Assembly: GCA_021825365.1 (NCBI GenBank)
Contig: JAKAHR010000020.1
Span: 1 to 64,000, forward strand
Direction of reading: 5' to 3'
DNA length: 64,000 nt
Source of the DNA: Nitrospirota bacterium
GTDB taxonomy: Bacteria; Nitrospirota; Thermodesulfovibrionia; Thermodesulfovibrionales; UBA6898
Part shown: piece after piece, positions 17,099 to 27,270 of the stretch
Numbering within the stretch: the first letter of the stretch is position 1
Layout of the letters: the number at the start of each line of letters is the position of its first letter
Translations under genes and position numbers: made by a program
The notes under the pieces: generated by a model
What the model was told of the DNA's origin: nothing
What the model saw: the letters and a program-made list of their open reading frames with translations, nothing else
Database searches by the model: none

Positions 17099-18097
17099 TT
17101 ACCGCGCCCTGATCCTTGGGTCAGCCAGCATGTATCCCAGGTCAGCCAGCAGATTCCCCATGAGTGTTAATATCGCTCCGATCGTCAGTATCCCCATGAC
17201 CGTCGGATAGTCCCGCGTCATGACGCTCATATAGAACAGTTGCCCCATGCCCGGTATGCCGAAGATGTTCTCGAAGATGACGCTTCCGCCAACCAGACTG
17301 CCGACACTGAGCCCCACGAGGGTGATGATGGGAAGCAGGGCGTTTCTGAAGGCGTGTCGGTATATTACCAGCCTCTCGGGAAGGCCCTTTGCCCTGGCGA
17401 CGGTCACGTAGTCCTGCCTGATCACCTCGAGCATGCTGCTCCGCATGAATCGAGAGTCAGCCGCAAGCCCGGTGAAGGCTGAGACAAAGATCGGGAGGAT
17501 CAGGTGTCTGGCCAGGTCGCCGATCTGACCCGGCAGAGAGAGCGACCCGTAATTCATCGACTTCAGCTGCGATATCGGAAGCCAGTGAAGGTGTACGCCG
17601 AAGAGGATCATGAGGAGCAGGGCGAGCCAGAAAGACGGCATCGCAAAACCGATAAATACGGCTGTCGTTGTTATTTTGTCGTACAGTGTATTTTGATGTG
17701 TTGCGGAGAAGATGCCGAGCGGTATGGCAATCGCGAGGATGACTGCCATCGACAACACATTGATCAAAAAGGTAACGAAGAGCCTCCGCTCGATCAGGGG
17801 CTTCTTTGCGTCCCAGATTTTGTCCATGACCGGCCGATGGTCTGAAGAGAAAGACTCACCGAAGTCGAGTCTGACGATCCGCTTGAGCCATATTCCGTAC
17901 TGCACCACGATAGGCTTGTCGAGACCGTAGTATCTTTCAAGCTTTTCCCGGGCTTCAGGCGTTATCTTCGGATTCAATTCCGTGAATATATCCGTCGGCT
18001 TGCCGGGAGCAAGATGGATGATAAAGAACGAAATGAGAGTGATGCCGAACAGAGTGGGGATCATTTCCAGCAGTCGCTTCAACAGGTATACCGACAT
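17099..18097 (-). CDS. dppB: Dipeptide/oligopeptide ABC permease (DppB-like)
   Basis: 332 residues, six membrane segments, starting [20 protein letters not shown] as usual for DppB/OppB, with EAA loop [20 protein letters not shown] and C-terminal [18 protein letters not shown]. It begins directly after the stop of the binding-protein gene and is followed 2 bases later by dppC. Confidence 0.92.
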   Translation of the reverse strand: MSVYLLKRLLEMIPTLFGITLISFFIIHLAPGKPTDIFTELNPKITPEAREKLERYYGLDKPIVVQYGIWLKRIVRLDFGESFSSDHRPVMDKIWDAKKPLIERRLFVTFLINVLSMAVILAIAIPLGIFSATHQNTLYDKITTTAVFIGFAMPSFWLALLLMILFGVHLHWLPISQLKSMNYGSLSLPGQIGDLARHLILPIFVSAFTGLAADSRFMRSSMLEVIRQDYVTVARAKGLPERLVIYRHAFRNALLPIITLVGLSVGSLVGGSVIFENIFGIPGMGQLFYMSVMTRDYPTVMGILTIGAILTLMGNLLADLGYMLADPRIRAR

Positions 18098-19741
18098 CTA
18101 TGGCTCCATCCTGTGGCGCTGCAGACCGGCAGGCACATACCACTTGGGCAGATTGTACTCTATGCCGATGGGCGAGGGCCTGATCCCCGCAAATCGGGCG
18201 TGGACAATAGGCGTGGCATCAGGCACGTACAGAAATATATAAGGCAGCTCATCGGCGAGGATCTCCTGGATTCGGAAATATGTCTTCTTTCTTTCCTTAA
18301 CATCAAAGGTCCGCCTGCCTCTCTCAAGAAGTTCGTCCACCTCAGGATTCTTGTAAGTGACGAAGTTGAACTCCTTCTCTTTTGTCTTTGAAGAATGCCA
18401 GATGTCGTATTGGTCCGGGTCCAGGCCGATGGACCAGCCGAGGATCACCGCCTCGAACCGTCTCTTGTCGATGAACTGGTTTACGAAGGTAGACCACTCG
18501 AGGGCCCTGATATCGACCCTGATCCCGACCTGGGCGAGGCGCCACTGGATGATTGTCGCGGTATTCATCCTGAGACTGTTCCCCATGTTGGTGAGGATCG
18601 TGAACCTGAAAGGCCTGCCGTCCTTCTCCAGGATCCCGTCTCCGTCGGTATCTTCCCATCCTGCTTCCTTCAGGAGCTTCTTCGCCATCGCCGGGCTGTA
18701 TTCGTACTTCTTCACCCCGGGATTGTACGGCCACGTATTCGGGACATAAGGCCCGGTAGCGGGATTTCCCAGGCCGAAGAGGACGACATCTATCAGTTCG
18801 CTCTTGTCTATCGCACAGGCGATAGCCTGCCGGACCCGCTTGTCGACAAAGAAGGGATGTTTGAGGTTGAAACCCATATAGGTGTAAACAAACTGCGGAT
18901 AACGGAATTTGCGAAAATTATCGCGGAAAAAGCCGGTCTCCGTCTGCTTGGTATACTGGATAGGCGTAAGGTCCATAATGTCCACGCCGCCTGCCTGAAG
19001 TTCGAGAAACATCGTGGCCCGGTCGGGTATTATCCGGAAGATGTAATGGTCGAGGTAGGGCCTGCCTTCAAAGTAGTCCTTGTAGGAGTTGAGGATCAGT
19101 TCCTGTCCGGGCGACCACTTCACCAGTCTGAAAGGTCCGAGGCCGATTGGGTTGCGCGCAAACTCGGTTTTGGTAATGTCCTTACCTTCCAGGAGATGCT
19201 TCGGCAGCACCACCAGCCCGCCCCATGAGGAAAGGGCAGGGGCGAAGGGTTTCTGGTAGGTGACCCTGAAGGTGTAGTCGTCAAGGACTTCAGCCTTCTT
19301 GACCTGCCTGAAATCCTCGCTGTATGCCGTGGGTGTTTTTTCGTCGATGATCGTCTTATATCCGAACATTACGTCGTGTGCGGTAAATGCGACGCCATCG
19401 GCCCACCTTACGCCCTTTCGCAGGCGGAAGGTGATGATAAGTCCGTCTCTCGATATATCCCAGGATTCGGCAAGATCTCCGATGATACGCAGGTCGGTGC
19501 CGTATTTCACCAGGCCGTTAAAGATAAGGCCGGCGACGGCGTGTGATGCATTGTCTCCGGCAAGCATAGGGATCAGTACGGTCGGCTCACCGATGGAACC
19601 TTCCACAAGGGAATCTCCATATGCGGGATCTCCGCTCGCGGTAGCAGGTGTAACAGGAGGGAGAGTCTCCGGCCTACCCGTGCAGCCTCCGGCGTAGACA
19701 GCAACCATCAGGAGCAGGCTAAAGAAAAGGGATTTCTTCAT
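18098..19741 (-). CDS. Peptide-type solute-binding lipoprotein (family 5)
   Basis: 547 residues. The N-terminus is a lipoprotein signal (MKKSLFFSLLLMVAVYAGGC, lipid-anchored Cys about residue 20). The body is a family 5 extracellular solute-binding protein, with the WDISRDGLIITFRLRKGVRW and GADGV-type opening and lobe motifs such as QLAGGVDIMDL-like segments. It would deliver peptides (or nickel chelates) to the two downstream permeases. The gene lacks a Shine-Dalgarno sequence and is preceded by a -35/-10 pair ending 7 bases before the ATG. Confidence 0.9.
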   Translation of the reverse strand: MKKSLFFSLLLMVAVYAGGCTGRPETLPPVTPATASGDPAYGDSLVEGSIGEPTVLIPMLAGDNASHAVAGLIFNGLVKYGTDLRIIGDLAESWDISRDGLIITFRLRKGVRWADGVAFTAHDVMFGYKTIIDEKTPTAYSEDFRQVKKAEVLDDYTFRVTYQKPFAPALSSWGGLVVLPKHLLEGKDITKTEFARNPIGLGPFRLVKWSPGQELILNSYKDYFEGRPYLDHYIFRIIPDRATMFLELQAGGVDIMDLTPIQYTKQTETGFFRDNFRKFRYPQFVYTYMGFNLKHPFFVDKRVRQAIACAIDKSELIDVVLFGLGNPATGPYVPNTWPYNPGVKKYEYSPAMAKKLLKEAGWEDTDGDGILEKDGRPFRFTILTNMGNSLRMNTATIIQWRLAQVGIRVDIRALEWSTFVNQFIDKRRFEAVILGWSIGLDPDQYDIWHSSKTKEKEFNFVTYKNPEVDELLERGRRTFDVKERKKTYFRIQEILADELPYIFLYVPDATPIVHARFAGIRPSPIGIEYNLPKWYVPAGLQRHRMEP

Positions 19742-19748
19742 CTATAAA

Positions 19749-19778
19749 AGGATACTCCAAGCTTTTCCCCTTTTTCAA
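19749..19778 (-). promoter_or_regulatory. Promoter of the peptide ABC operon, apparently leaderless
   Basis: On the minus strand TTGAAA (19778-19773), an 18-base spacer and TATCCT (19754-19749), then 7 bases to the ATG at 19741. Transcription would start at or next to the A of the ATG. No ribosome binding site is present. Confidence 0.55.
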
Positions 19779-19874
19779 TTATCGTCCACATCCATAGTCC
19801 GCATATCGGCGGCTGCAGCTTGTCACCTCTCCAGCGCAGGTTCCTCAGCCCTAGTAGTGCCGAGGTTCCGATCG

Positions 19875-22700
19875 TCAGCGCAATGAATGCTGGCCGTTTC
19901 CTTGCGACTGAAGGTAATGGCGGAGGTATTTCCCTGTATGGGATTTTCTCGATCTGACGATCTGACCCGGTGTTCCCTCAAAGACAATCTCGCCTCCCTT
20001 GTCACCCCCCTCGGGTCCGAGGTCGATAATCCAGTCGGCAGCCTTAATGACATCGGGGTTGTGTTCTATCACGAGGACCGTATTGCCGTCCTGTATCAGC
20101 CGGTGAAATACGTTCAGGAGTGACTGGATATCGACAAAATGGAGCCCGACCGTCGGTTCATCGAATATATACAGGTATCCCCGCCTATTCACCCCCCCGG
20201 AAGCAGGGGGGGAAGGGGGCTGCCCCATCTCTGCACAGATCTTCAGCCGCTGGGCCTCGCCGCCGGAGAGGGATGTGGCAGGCTGGCCGAGCCGCAGGTA
20301 TCCCAGGCCTGTTTCGATCATCAGCCCCAGTCTGGACCTTATGGCCGGGATGTCATCGAAGAGGCTGTACGCCTCTTCGACGGTCATGGTCAGTATATCG
20401 TGGATACTCCTGTCGCGGTACGTTACCCTCAGCGCCTCCGGACGGTAACGCTTGCCATCGCACTTCTCGCAACGGATATAGAGGTCCTCGAAGAAGTACA
20501 TCTCCATCAGTTCATACCCTTCTCCCTTGCAGGTCTCGCACCTTCCGCCCGGCACATTGAACGAGAAGAACCCTGGACCGTAGCCGTAGGCCTTCGACTC
20601 CCTCTGTTCAGCGAAGAGTTTCCGTATATGGTCGAAGATCTTAAGATAGGTGACCGGGTTTGATCGGGGGCTCCTTCCGATGGGTGACTGGTCGATGAGC
20701 TTCACCCCTGCAATCATTTCTTCTCCCTCAATACGGTCATAGGGAAGGGACGGCTCCGACTCCGTCCTGAATGACTTTGCAAGGGCACGATATAGGGTTT
20801 CCACGACGAGACTGCTCTTGCCGGACCCCGACACGCCCGTGACAAGACAAAGACTCTCCAGAGGAATGGCAAGATCGACCCCTGCCAGGTTGTTGCCTCG
20901 TGCGCCGTAGAGTCTTAAGGTCTTGCCCGCTGCAGACTTCTCTTTCCGGGGTATCTCTACCCGCTCGATTCCCCTCATATAGCGGGAGGTGAGGGTCTCT
21001 GCCTTCAGGAAATCCTCGGAAGGCCCTGAAAATACCACTTCGCCGCCTTTATGCCCTCCCCCCGGGCCCAGCTCGACGATCCATTGGGCCTTTTCGATGA
21101 TGCCCCGGTCGTGTTCGACCACGATCACCGTGTTGCCCAGGGCGGAGAGCTGGTTCATGATTGCGGCGATCCGCTCGGTATCTCGTGGATGGAGTCCGAC
21201 GGTTGGTTCATCCAGGACATACAAGGTGCCGGTAAGAAGGGAGGCGAGTTGGTTCGAGAGGTTGATGCGCTGGTATTCTCCCCCGGAAAGGGTTTTTCCG
21301 TGGCGGTCCAGGGTAAGATAATCGAGCCCGACCTTGGTCAGGAAACCAAGTTTCATCACTATCTGCCGCACTAATTCCTTTGAGACTTCCTTTCTGAAGG
21401 GTCCCATATCCAGATCAGAGAAGAACCGGAGGGCCTCCGAGATCGGGATGGCGCAAAGCCCGGCGATGTCGAGTCCGGAGACTCTGTAGGCAAGCGCCTC
21501 CTTCTTCAGTCTCTTGCCGCCGCAGACCGGGCAGGTGAACCCCCTGCGGTACCTGCTCAGAAAGACACGGACGTGGAGCTTGTAGCGCCTTTCCTCGAGA
21601 TCTTCAAAGAAATCGTCTATGCCGTAAAACCCGTCAGATCCCTTGTAGAGCAAGTCCCGCTCTTCCGGAGAGAACGTATTAAAGGGCTTATGGACATCAA
21701 GGCCGGAATTCTTGCCTTTCGCAAGGGCCTGCTTTTTCCACCACCGATAGGCAGGTTTATTCCATGGATCAATAGCACCCTGGCTGAGAGAGAGGGTCTT
21801 GTCCGGAATGATAAGGTCTTCGTCATAGCGGAGGGTGTTGCCGAACCCCTTGCACTCAGGACAGGCGCCTACCGGATGATTAAAGGAAAAGAGTATGGCG
21901 GACGGCTCCGGAAGGGAGATGCCGCACTCCTCGCAGGCGTTCTCCGCGGAGAACGCCCTGACAAAAGGCGGTGTCCCCGTGCGCATGAAGATAATCTGCA
22001 AATGCCCCTTGCCTTCCTTCCATGCGATTTCGAGCGAATCAGAGAGCCTCGGCTCGTCTTTCACGACCAGCCTGTCGAGGACAACGTCCCATGATGTCTT
22101 CCGGCTGATGGTCGATGATCTATTCAGAGAGCCCTCTTCTGTGTCTGCCTGGATCTGAGCGATATCCATTATCTCGCCGTTGATCCAGATCCTCGAAAAC
22201 CCCAGCCTCGCAAGCTCTGCAAGAGTTTGATCGGTCATGAAGCAGATGATGATCCGCTCGGAGAGATGTTTTTCGACGAGGTCCGCAGCGATCTGGGAGG
22301 GGTCCCATTTGCGGACCTCTTTGCCGCAGCCGGGGCAATAGGGAACGGCTATCTTTGCATAGAGGAGGCGAAAGAATTCATACAGTTCGGTTAGGGTCCC
22401 CACAGTCGAACGTGAGCCCCTGACAGGGTTCTTCTGCTCCAGGGCTATGGCGGGCCTGATGTTTTTGATCGCATCGACGTCCGGACGGTCGAGCTTTTCG
22501 AGAAAGAGCCGCGCGTACGTTGAGAGGGATTCGATGAACCGCCACTGGCCTTCGGCGAAGATGGTGTCAAACGCGAGAGAAGACTTTCCCGAACCGGATA
22601 CACCCGTCACGGCTATGACGGTGTCGTGAGGCAGGGAGAGGCTTATATTTTTGAGGTTGTTCTGCCTCGCCCCTTCGATGATCAGGTCTTTAGAGTGCAT
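19875..22700 (-). CDS. uvrA: UvrA, excinuclease ABC ATPase subunit
   Basis: 941 residues. Two ABC ATPase units have Walker A GVSGSGKSSLAF (about 32) and GVSGSGKSSLVVE, two signature motifs (KTLSGGEYQRI, SLSGGEAQRLK), and zinc-finger cysteines CPGCGKEV, CEECG with CPECKGFG, and CETCKGEG with CEKCDGKRY. It recognises damage and loads UvrB in nucleotide excision repair. Some hallmark segments differ from the commonest form (ALEQKNPVRGSRSTVGT), so it could be a divergent or second UvrA. A basic or low-similarity stretch near SPPASGGVNRRG lies between the second signature and the Walker B. The ATG at 22700 has no clear ribosome binding site. Confidence 0.93.
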   Translation of the reverse strand: MHSKDLIIEGARQNNLKNISLSLPHDTVIAVTGVSGSGKSSLAFDTIFAEGQWRFIESLSTYARLFLEKLDRPDVDAIKNIRPAIALEQKNPVRGSRSTVGTLTELYEFFRLLYAKIAVPYCPGCGKEVRKWDPSQIAADLVEKHLSERIIICFMTDQTLAELARLGFSRIWINGEIMDIAQIQADTEEGSLNRSSTISRKTSWDVVLDRLVVKDEPRLSDSLEIAWKEGKGHLQIIFMRTGTPPFVRAFSAENACEECGISLPEPSAILFSFNHPVGACPECKGFGNTLRYDEDLIIPDKTLSLSQGAIDPWNKPAYRWWKKQALAKGKNSGLDVHKPFNTFSPEERDLLYKGSDGFYGIDDFFEDLEERRYKLHVRVFLSRYRRGFTCPVCGGKRLKKEALAYRVSGLDIAGLCAIPISEALRFFSDLDMGPFRKEVSKELVRQIVMKLGFLTKVGLDYLTLDRHGKTLSGGEYQRINLSNQLASLLTGTLYVLDEPTVGLHPRDTERIAAIMNQLSALGNTVIVVEHDRGIIEKAQWIVELGPGGGHKGGEVVFSGPSEDFLKAETLTSRYMRGIERVEIPRKEKSAAGKTLRLYGARGNNLAGVDLAIPLESLCLVTGVSGSGKSSLVVETLYRALAKSFRTESEPSLPYDRIEGEEMIAGVKLIDQSPIGRSPRSNPVTYLKIFDHIRKLFAEQRESKAYGYGPGFFSFNVPGGRCETCKGEGYELMEMYFFEDLYIRCEKCDGKRYRPEALRVTYRDRSIHDILTMTVEEAYSLFDDIPAIRSRLGLMIETGLGYLRLGQPATSLSGGEAQRLKICAEMGQPPSPPASGGVNRRGYLYIFDEPTVGLHFVDIQSLLNVFHRLIQDGNTVLVIEHNPDVIKAADWIIDLGPEGGDKGGEIVFEGTPGQIVRSRKSHTGKYLRHYLQSQGNGQHSLR

Positions 22701-22879
22701 TTTTGTAGTTTAACATACGGAAAAGAGCCTGTTTACGAGGGGGAAGCAGCAGAGGTTAGCACAGGTGACCACCTGCAGCGCGCAGTGACTTCTTCGGGTC
22801 ACGTCAGGGTATTATCTTTCCAGTGACTCTAAGGAAATCAGAGGAGATGACAATCTTTTAAACCGCGACGTTGCGATGG

Positions 22880-22885
22880 TATACT
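22880..22885 (+). promoter_or_regulatory. Extended -10 element abutting an ATG
   Basis: TGG-TATACT (22877-22885) is followed by 6 bases and the ATG at 22892, with TTTAAA about 17 bases upstream. No ribosome binding site is seen. It fits a leaderless transcript. Confidence 0.5.
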
Positions 22886-22891
22886 AACACG

Positions 22892-24745
22892 ATGTTCAAG
22901 ATAAGGCTGGAGACGTTCATAGTCGTCTTTTTCTTCATTGCCCTTGTTTTCGCTTTTGTGTATCCCGTTGGCGATGTGGACTTTCCCTGGCATCTGAAGA
23001 CTGGTGAATACATCTATCAGCATGGAGAGATACCCCAGACCGACCCCTTTTCTACCGCTTCCACCGGAAGCAAGATCGAATATTTCTCCTTGTCGCAGTA
23101 CTGGCTGGCACAGGTCATTTTCTATGTTATTTATTCTCATTTCGGGTTGATCGGAATCGTAGTATTCAGAAGTATTCTCTTTACGGGCATAATGGCGATC
23201 CTATGGGCAATGATGAATGCCCCCGCCTTGGTAAAGACATTTGCCCTTTCCCTTGTAGTCATCATGTTTGCAGGATATGCGGGGGAAAGACCCCAGTTGT
23301 TCAGTTTTCTTCTTGAACCGGTGGTTTTGGTCATCTTGGGAAACTACCTGAGGTCCAAGTCCTTGAATTGGCTCCTTATTCTTCCCCTTGCAATGCTTTT
23401 CTGGGCAAATCTCCACGGCGGGTTTATTTTAGGTGATATCATCATCATGATTGTCTGCGCATGCGAAACGGTAAAATATTTCTTCATCAGGAGGCCCTCT
23501 CCCCCTCTTGAAGGGAACAAGCTGCTCTGGCTCCTCGCGATTGGCTTTATGGCTATCATTGTTTCTTATGTGAACCCGAATTCTTCTTATGCCCTGACTA
23601 TTGCTGTCGAAGGGGTTTTCTCCTCCGCTTCCCAGAATATCAGAGAATATATCTCCCCCCTGACGGAGACATGGGGGCCTTTCGTGAACAGGATCGATTT
23701 CGTCTACTGGGCCCTTATCGGATATTGTCTTATCATACTGACGCTGAACCTGCGTCGCCTGAACATCACCCACTTGGGCTTGGTGTTCTTCACCCTTTAT
23801 ATATCATTACAGGCAGTGCGGTTCGTGCCCTTTTTCATAATGACCGGTCTTATCGTAAGTGGACAATATCGGATCGGATTATCTATTTCTGACAAAGACT
23901 CCATCCTTGGTAGACTAAGGACACTCGTTAACGTATTACTGCTTGTAGCTGTGGTTTTCCTGTCCGGCTACCTGATCTATTACGTTCCAGGAAAAGAACG
24001 TCTGTCCATAATGAAAGAATCGCGATATTATCCGGTGCGGGCAGCCCGCTTTCTTGAGGAGGAGGTCCCGGCATCGAGGATGTTCAATTCTCATAATTTA
24101 GGAGCCTATCTACTTTATCGCCTATACCCGAAGTTCAAGGTCTTTACCGATACGAGGGGCTATAATGTTCAAGCCATGGCAGATTCGGGGGATTTGTCGG
24201 TTGCGCGGCGGTGGCCTGGAGACGTCGTGAGTGCCTTTGATACTGTCAATGAACTAATAGCCGAAGATCTGGGCAGGATCGAAGTTTCCGGAGCGAGACC
24301 TGCGGATCTCCCCGAGAAGCCGCTATGGCGAGTACTCCTGCGGATCCACGATATTGAAGTCATTGTTCACGAGGCCTCTAATTGCTTTACGGGCGAGCTG
24401 TATGTCCTTCCCCTAGCCCTGATCAGGGACGAGGAATGGAAACTCGTGTATTCGGACGGAAGGGCTCTGATCTTTGTCAAGGACATCCCGAAGTTCCGGG
24501 ATATCATCGACCGCTACGAGCTTCCTAAGGAACAAGTTTACGACGAAATAGGCATGGAAAATGCGACCAGAGTGGGGAGCTTTCATTCGGAGGTCTATTC
24601 CAGTCTGGCCTTTGCGCTCCTGATGAAGGGCGGGTCTGAGGAGGCCGCAGAAAAATTCATCAGACATGCCCTTGACCTCAAGCCAAGAAATGTCTTCGCC
24701 TCTTATCTCGAGGCTCTCCTGCAGCTGAAGAGGAGAAAAGTCTGA
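22892..24745 (+). CDS. Large polytopic membrane protein, GT-C-like
   Basis: 617 residues. Ten or more hydrophobic segments occupy residues 8-370, followed by a soluble C-terminal part ending in TPR-like helices (AEKFIRHALDLKPRNVFASY). The first extracytoplasmic loop carries GDVDFPWHLKTGEY (Asp28, Asp30, His34), placed like the acidic motif of GT-C glycosyltransferases that use lipid-linked sugars. The specific substrate is not visible. It sits 120 bases upstream of a second GT-C/TPR protein and close to two pilin genes. An in-frame TTG at 22871 is less likely as start because the -10 element overlaps it. Confidence 0.6.
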   Translation: MFKIRLETFIVVFFFIALVFAFVYPVGDVDFPWHLKTGEYIYQHGEIPQTDPFSTASTGSKIEYFSLSQYWLAQVIFYVIYSHFGLIGIVVFRSILFTGIMAILWAMMNAPALVKTFALSLVVIMFAGYAGERPQLFSFLLEPVVLVILGNYLRSKSLNWLLILPLAMLFWANLHGGFILGDIIIMIVCACETVKYFFIRRPSPPLEGNKLLWLLAIGFMAIIVSYVNPNSSYALTIAVEGVFSSASQNIREYISPLTETWGPFVNRIDFVYWALIGYCLIILTLNLRRLNITHLGLVFFTLYISLQAVRFVPFFIMTGLIVSGQYRIGLSISDKDSILGRLRTLVNVLLLVAVVFLSGYLIYYVPGKERLSIMKESRYYPVRAARFLEEEVPASRMFNSHNLGAYLLYRLYPKFKVFTDTRGYNVQAMADSGDLSVARRWPGDVVSAFDTVNELIAEDLGRIEVSGARPADLPEKPLWRVLLRIHDIEVIVHEASNCFTGELYVLPLALIRDEEWKLVYSDGRALIFVKDIPKFRDIIDRYELPKEQVYDEIGMENATRVGSFHSEVYSSLAFALLMKGGSEEAAEKFIRHALDLKPRNVFASYLEALLQLKRRKV

Positions 24746-24865
24746 GTCGTTCCGCGCGTGGATCTCTAGCAAGGGGACGATCCGTCAAGGTCATCCCGAT
24801 AGAGGTCAGGGCTTTGTGATCCCGGACATTATCGGAGGTCCTTTGTATCTGAAATGGGGAGGGAT

Positions 24866-26695
24866 ATGAGCAAGCATATCATTGCCCTCCTGGCCGCGGT
24901 TACTGCCTTTATTGTCTTTCTGCCTGCCTTGGGTAATGACTTTATAAACTGGGACGACAATGTATATGTCTATGAGAACACCTTTGTCCGTTCATTCAAT
25001 GTAGATTTGTTCCGTGCGGCATTTCTTGAATTTCATTCATCCAACTGGCATCCCCTCACGTGGTTGTCTCACGCCATCGATTACTCACTATGGGGGCTGA
25101 ATCCCCTGGGTCATCATCTGACCAACGTTATCCTCCATGCTCTGAATACCATGCTGGTAGTCTTGCTTGCAGTGCGTTTGTTGGAGGGCATGCGGATATC
25201 CTCTTCCTGCAATAGCCCGTCGGAGCAGCTTCTGAGCGATAGGGAGAGGATTGTCGCAGGGGCGGCGACTGGGGTGTTGTTCGGCATTCATCCCCTGCGC
25301 GTGGAATCGGTCGCCTGGATTGCGGAAAGAAAAGACCTTCTCTGCGCCTTCTTCTTTCTGCTGAGCATGATGAGCTATGCGACCTATGTTATGAGAAATG
25401 TCGGGGCGCGGCAGTCAGTTATTCCCTCTGGTGTCGCGGAGTCCGCAACAACGGGATGGGGTCACCGGTACTGCGATAGACACTATCTCCTGGCGCTTGG
25501 ATTCTTTGTCTTTTCCCTGCTGAGCAAACCGATGGCGGTATCGCTGCCGTTTGTCCTGTTGATCCTCGACTGGTACCCCTTCGGGCGGGTCAAATCGGCT
25601 AAGACGCTAGGATATGTCTTTAGTGAAAAGTTGCCGTTTATTGTATTGAGTCTTTTGTCGGCGGCAGTGACCCTGAAGGCTCAGCAGGCGGGCGGGGCTG
25701 TAGCTCCGGAGAATCTCCTGCCATTATCGACAAAGCTGGTCGTAGCCGCTTCATCTCTTACCAGCTATCTCTGGAAGATGATAGTCCCACTTGATTTGGT
25801 CCCTTATTATCCCTATCCGAAGGTTGTGTCTCTATTATTATTGAAGGATCTCTTCCCGGTTCTCTTTGTAATCGGGATCACAATTATCAGTGCTGTCGTC
25901 GTAAAGAAGAAAATATGGTTGGCTCTCTGGGGGTATTATGTAATAACGCTCTTTCCAGTGCTCGGGATTGTTCAGGTGGGGGGGCAGGCGATGGCTGACA
26001 GGTATACGTATCTGCCGGGCATGGCGCCTTCTCTTTTAGCCGGCTTGGCAATCGCATGGATCTATGAAAGGATCGTTTCCGGAAGACGCTGGAGATTGCT
26101 TGCAAGTCTGGCCGGCTCCATTGCCGCCTTTTCTGTGGTGCTTTTGCTGTCATTTCTTACCGCGCGACATATCCTGATTTGGGAAAATGGGGTTGTCTTC
26201 TGGAAATATGTTATTGAAAAAGAACCCGGAAGGATTTCTGTTGCGCATAATAACCTGGGCGTTGCTTTGAGGAAAAAGGGGCAGACTGATGAAGCTATAG
26301 ACCAATACCGCATTGCGGCGATGCTGAAGCCGGATGACCCGGAGCCCCACTGCAATCTTGGCCATGCATATCTGGATAAAGGACAGATGGATGCGGCGAT
26401 ACAGGAGTATGAGATGGCACTACGGATCAGGCCTGATCAGCCCGAGATTCGCAATAATCTGGGTGTCGCATATGGCGTCCAGGGCCGGTTGGATATGGCT
26501 ATACAACAGCATCAGGCAGCCGTGAGGCTGAGACCTGACTTTGCGGAAGCCTACTTCAATCTTGGGCTGATTTTTCTTAAGACAGGTGATGTGGCTGGTG
26601 CGAGGAGAGCATTCGAATCAGGTTTAAGGATAAGGCCGAGCGATAGAAGGGCCCGTCAGATTCTGCAGGTCATCATATCGAAGAACCCGGACTGA
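24866..26695 (+). CDS. TMTC-like membrane protein with C-terminal TPRs
   Basis: 609 residues. The N-terminal two-thirds has about ten membrane segments. The first loop holds FINWDDNVYVYENTF (Asp30-Asp31), and HPLTWLSHAIDYSLWG follows, both typical of bacterial relatives of TMTC O-mannosyltransferases. The C-terminal 170 residues are four to five tetratricopeptide repeats (NNLGVALRKKGQTDEAIDQY and similar). ATG 24866 behind GGGGAGGG is preferred to ATG 24854. Family members are putative protein glycosyltransferases; here the acceptor could be the adjacent pilins, which is inference. Confidence 0.65.
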   Translation: MSKHIIALLAAVTAFIVFLPALGNDFINWDDNVYVYENTFVRSFNVDLFRAAFLEFHSSNWHPLTWLSHAIDYSLWGLNPLGHHLTNVILHALNTMLVVLLAVRLLEGMRISSSCNSPSEQLLSDRERIVAGAATGVLFGIHPLRVESVAWIAERKDLLCAFFFLLSMMSYATYVMRNVGARQSVIPSGVAESATTGWGHRYCDRHYLLALGFFVFSLLSKPMAVSLPFVLLILDWYPFGRVKSAKTLGYVFSEKLPFIVLSLLSAAVTLKAQQAGGAVAPENLLPLSTKLVVAASSLTSYLWKMIVPLDLVPYYPYPKVVSLLLLKDLFPVLFVIGITIISAVVVKKKIWLALWGYYVITLFPVLGIVQVGGQAMADRYTYLPGMAPSLLAGLAIAWIYERIVSGRRWRLLASLAGSIAAFSVVLLLSFLTARHILIWENGVVFWKYVIEKEPGRISVAHNNLGVALRKKGQTDEAIDQYRIAAMLKPDDPEPHCNLGHAYLDKGQMDAAIQEYEMALRIRPDQPEIRNNLGVAYGVQGRLDMAIQQHQAAVRLRPDFAEAYFNLGLIFLKTGDVAGARRAFESGLRIRPSDRRARQILQVIISKNPD

Positions 26696-26722
26696 GAGGC
26701 AGCACCCTTATCGGGAGGGAGA

Positions 26723-27202
26723 TCAGAACCCGAATCTGTTGTTATTGCAATCTATGCGGAATATCTCGTCCTTTACGCGCCTGCCTGTATTGCCCTGGGC
26801 CGAGGCCCTGAAACAGGGGGTTTGAGCATTGCCGGCGAGGTTGATATTCTGCTCTGTCCAGTAACTGAAGCTCAGATCGTTGCCCGGGTTGAATCCCGGG
26901 AGGGCGTTGGCGGGGTCATCGGCATCAGCAGATGCGGTCCGTCCTTTTTGGATGCAGGTAATATTAGTCGGCTTATCCTTGTTCTGCTCGCCGAGGTTTT
27001 TTGTATATCTTCCGTTTTCAGCAAAAAATTGCTCCTCCAGGAGTCTGAGGTTCTGAAGGTTTGAATATGCCTCTGTCCTCTCCGCATTTCTCTGCTGGCC
27101 CAAATAAGCGGGAACCGCGATTGCCGCCAGAATACCGATGATCGCTACGACAATAATAAGTTCTGTTAGGGTAAATCCTCTGGAGCAACGCTGAAAACTC
27201 AT
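26723..27202 (-). CDS. Type IV pilin-like protein
   Basis: 159 residues. Prepilin leader MSFQRCSRG is cleaved before FTLTELIIVVAIIGILAAIA (Gly-1, Phe+1, Glu+5), giving the classic hydrophobic N-terminal helix. The globular part has cysteines in NITCIQKG, TPCFRASAQ and FRIDCNNNRFGF, allowing a C-terminal disulfide loop. The ATG at 27202 follows GAGGAG; an upstream frame extension is rejected. It lies downstream of the other pilin behind a terminator, so it is probably expressed at a lower level as a minor pilin. Confidence 0.88.
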   Translation of the reverse strand: MSFQRCSRGFTLTELIIVVAIIGILAAIAVPAYLGQQRNAERTEAYSNLQNLRLLEEQFFAENGRYTKNLGEQNKDKPTNITCIQKGRTASADADDPANALPGFNPGNDLSFSYWTEQNINLAGNAQTPCFRASAQGNTGRRVKDEIFRIDCNNNRFGF

Positions 27203-27217
27203 ATCATCTCCTCTGAT

Positions 27218-27254
27218 AAAGAAAGCGGGGGGCAAAACTCCCCCCGCTTTCTTT
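27218..27254 (-). terminator. Long hairpin between the two pilin genes
   Basis: A perfect 15-base stem, AAAGAAAGCGGGGGG (27218-27232) with CCCCCCGCTTTCTTT (27240-27254), loop of 7. Read in the gene direction the stem ends in TTT. It lies 16 bases after the first pilin stop and should terminate or attenuate transcription into the second pilin. Confidence 0.8.
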
Positions 27255-27270
27255 CAGACAGGCTTTCTGG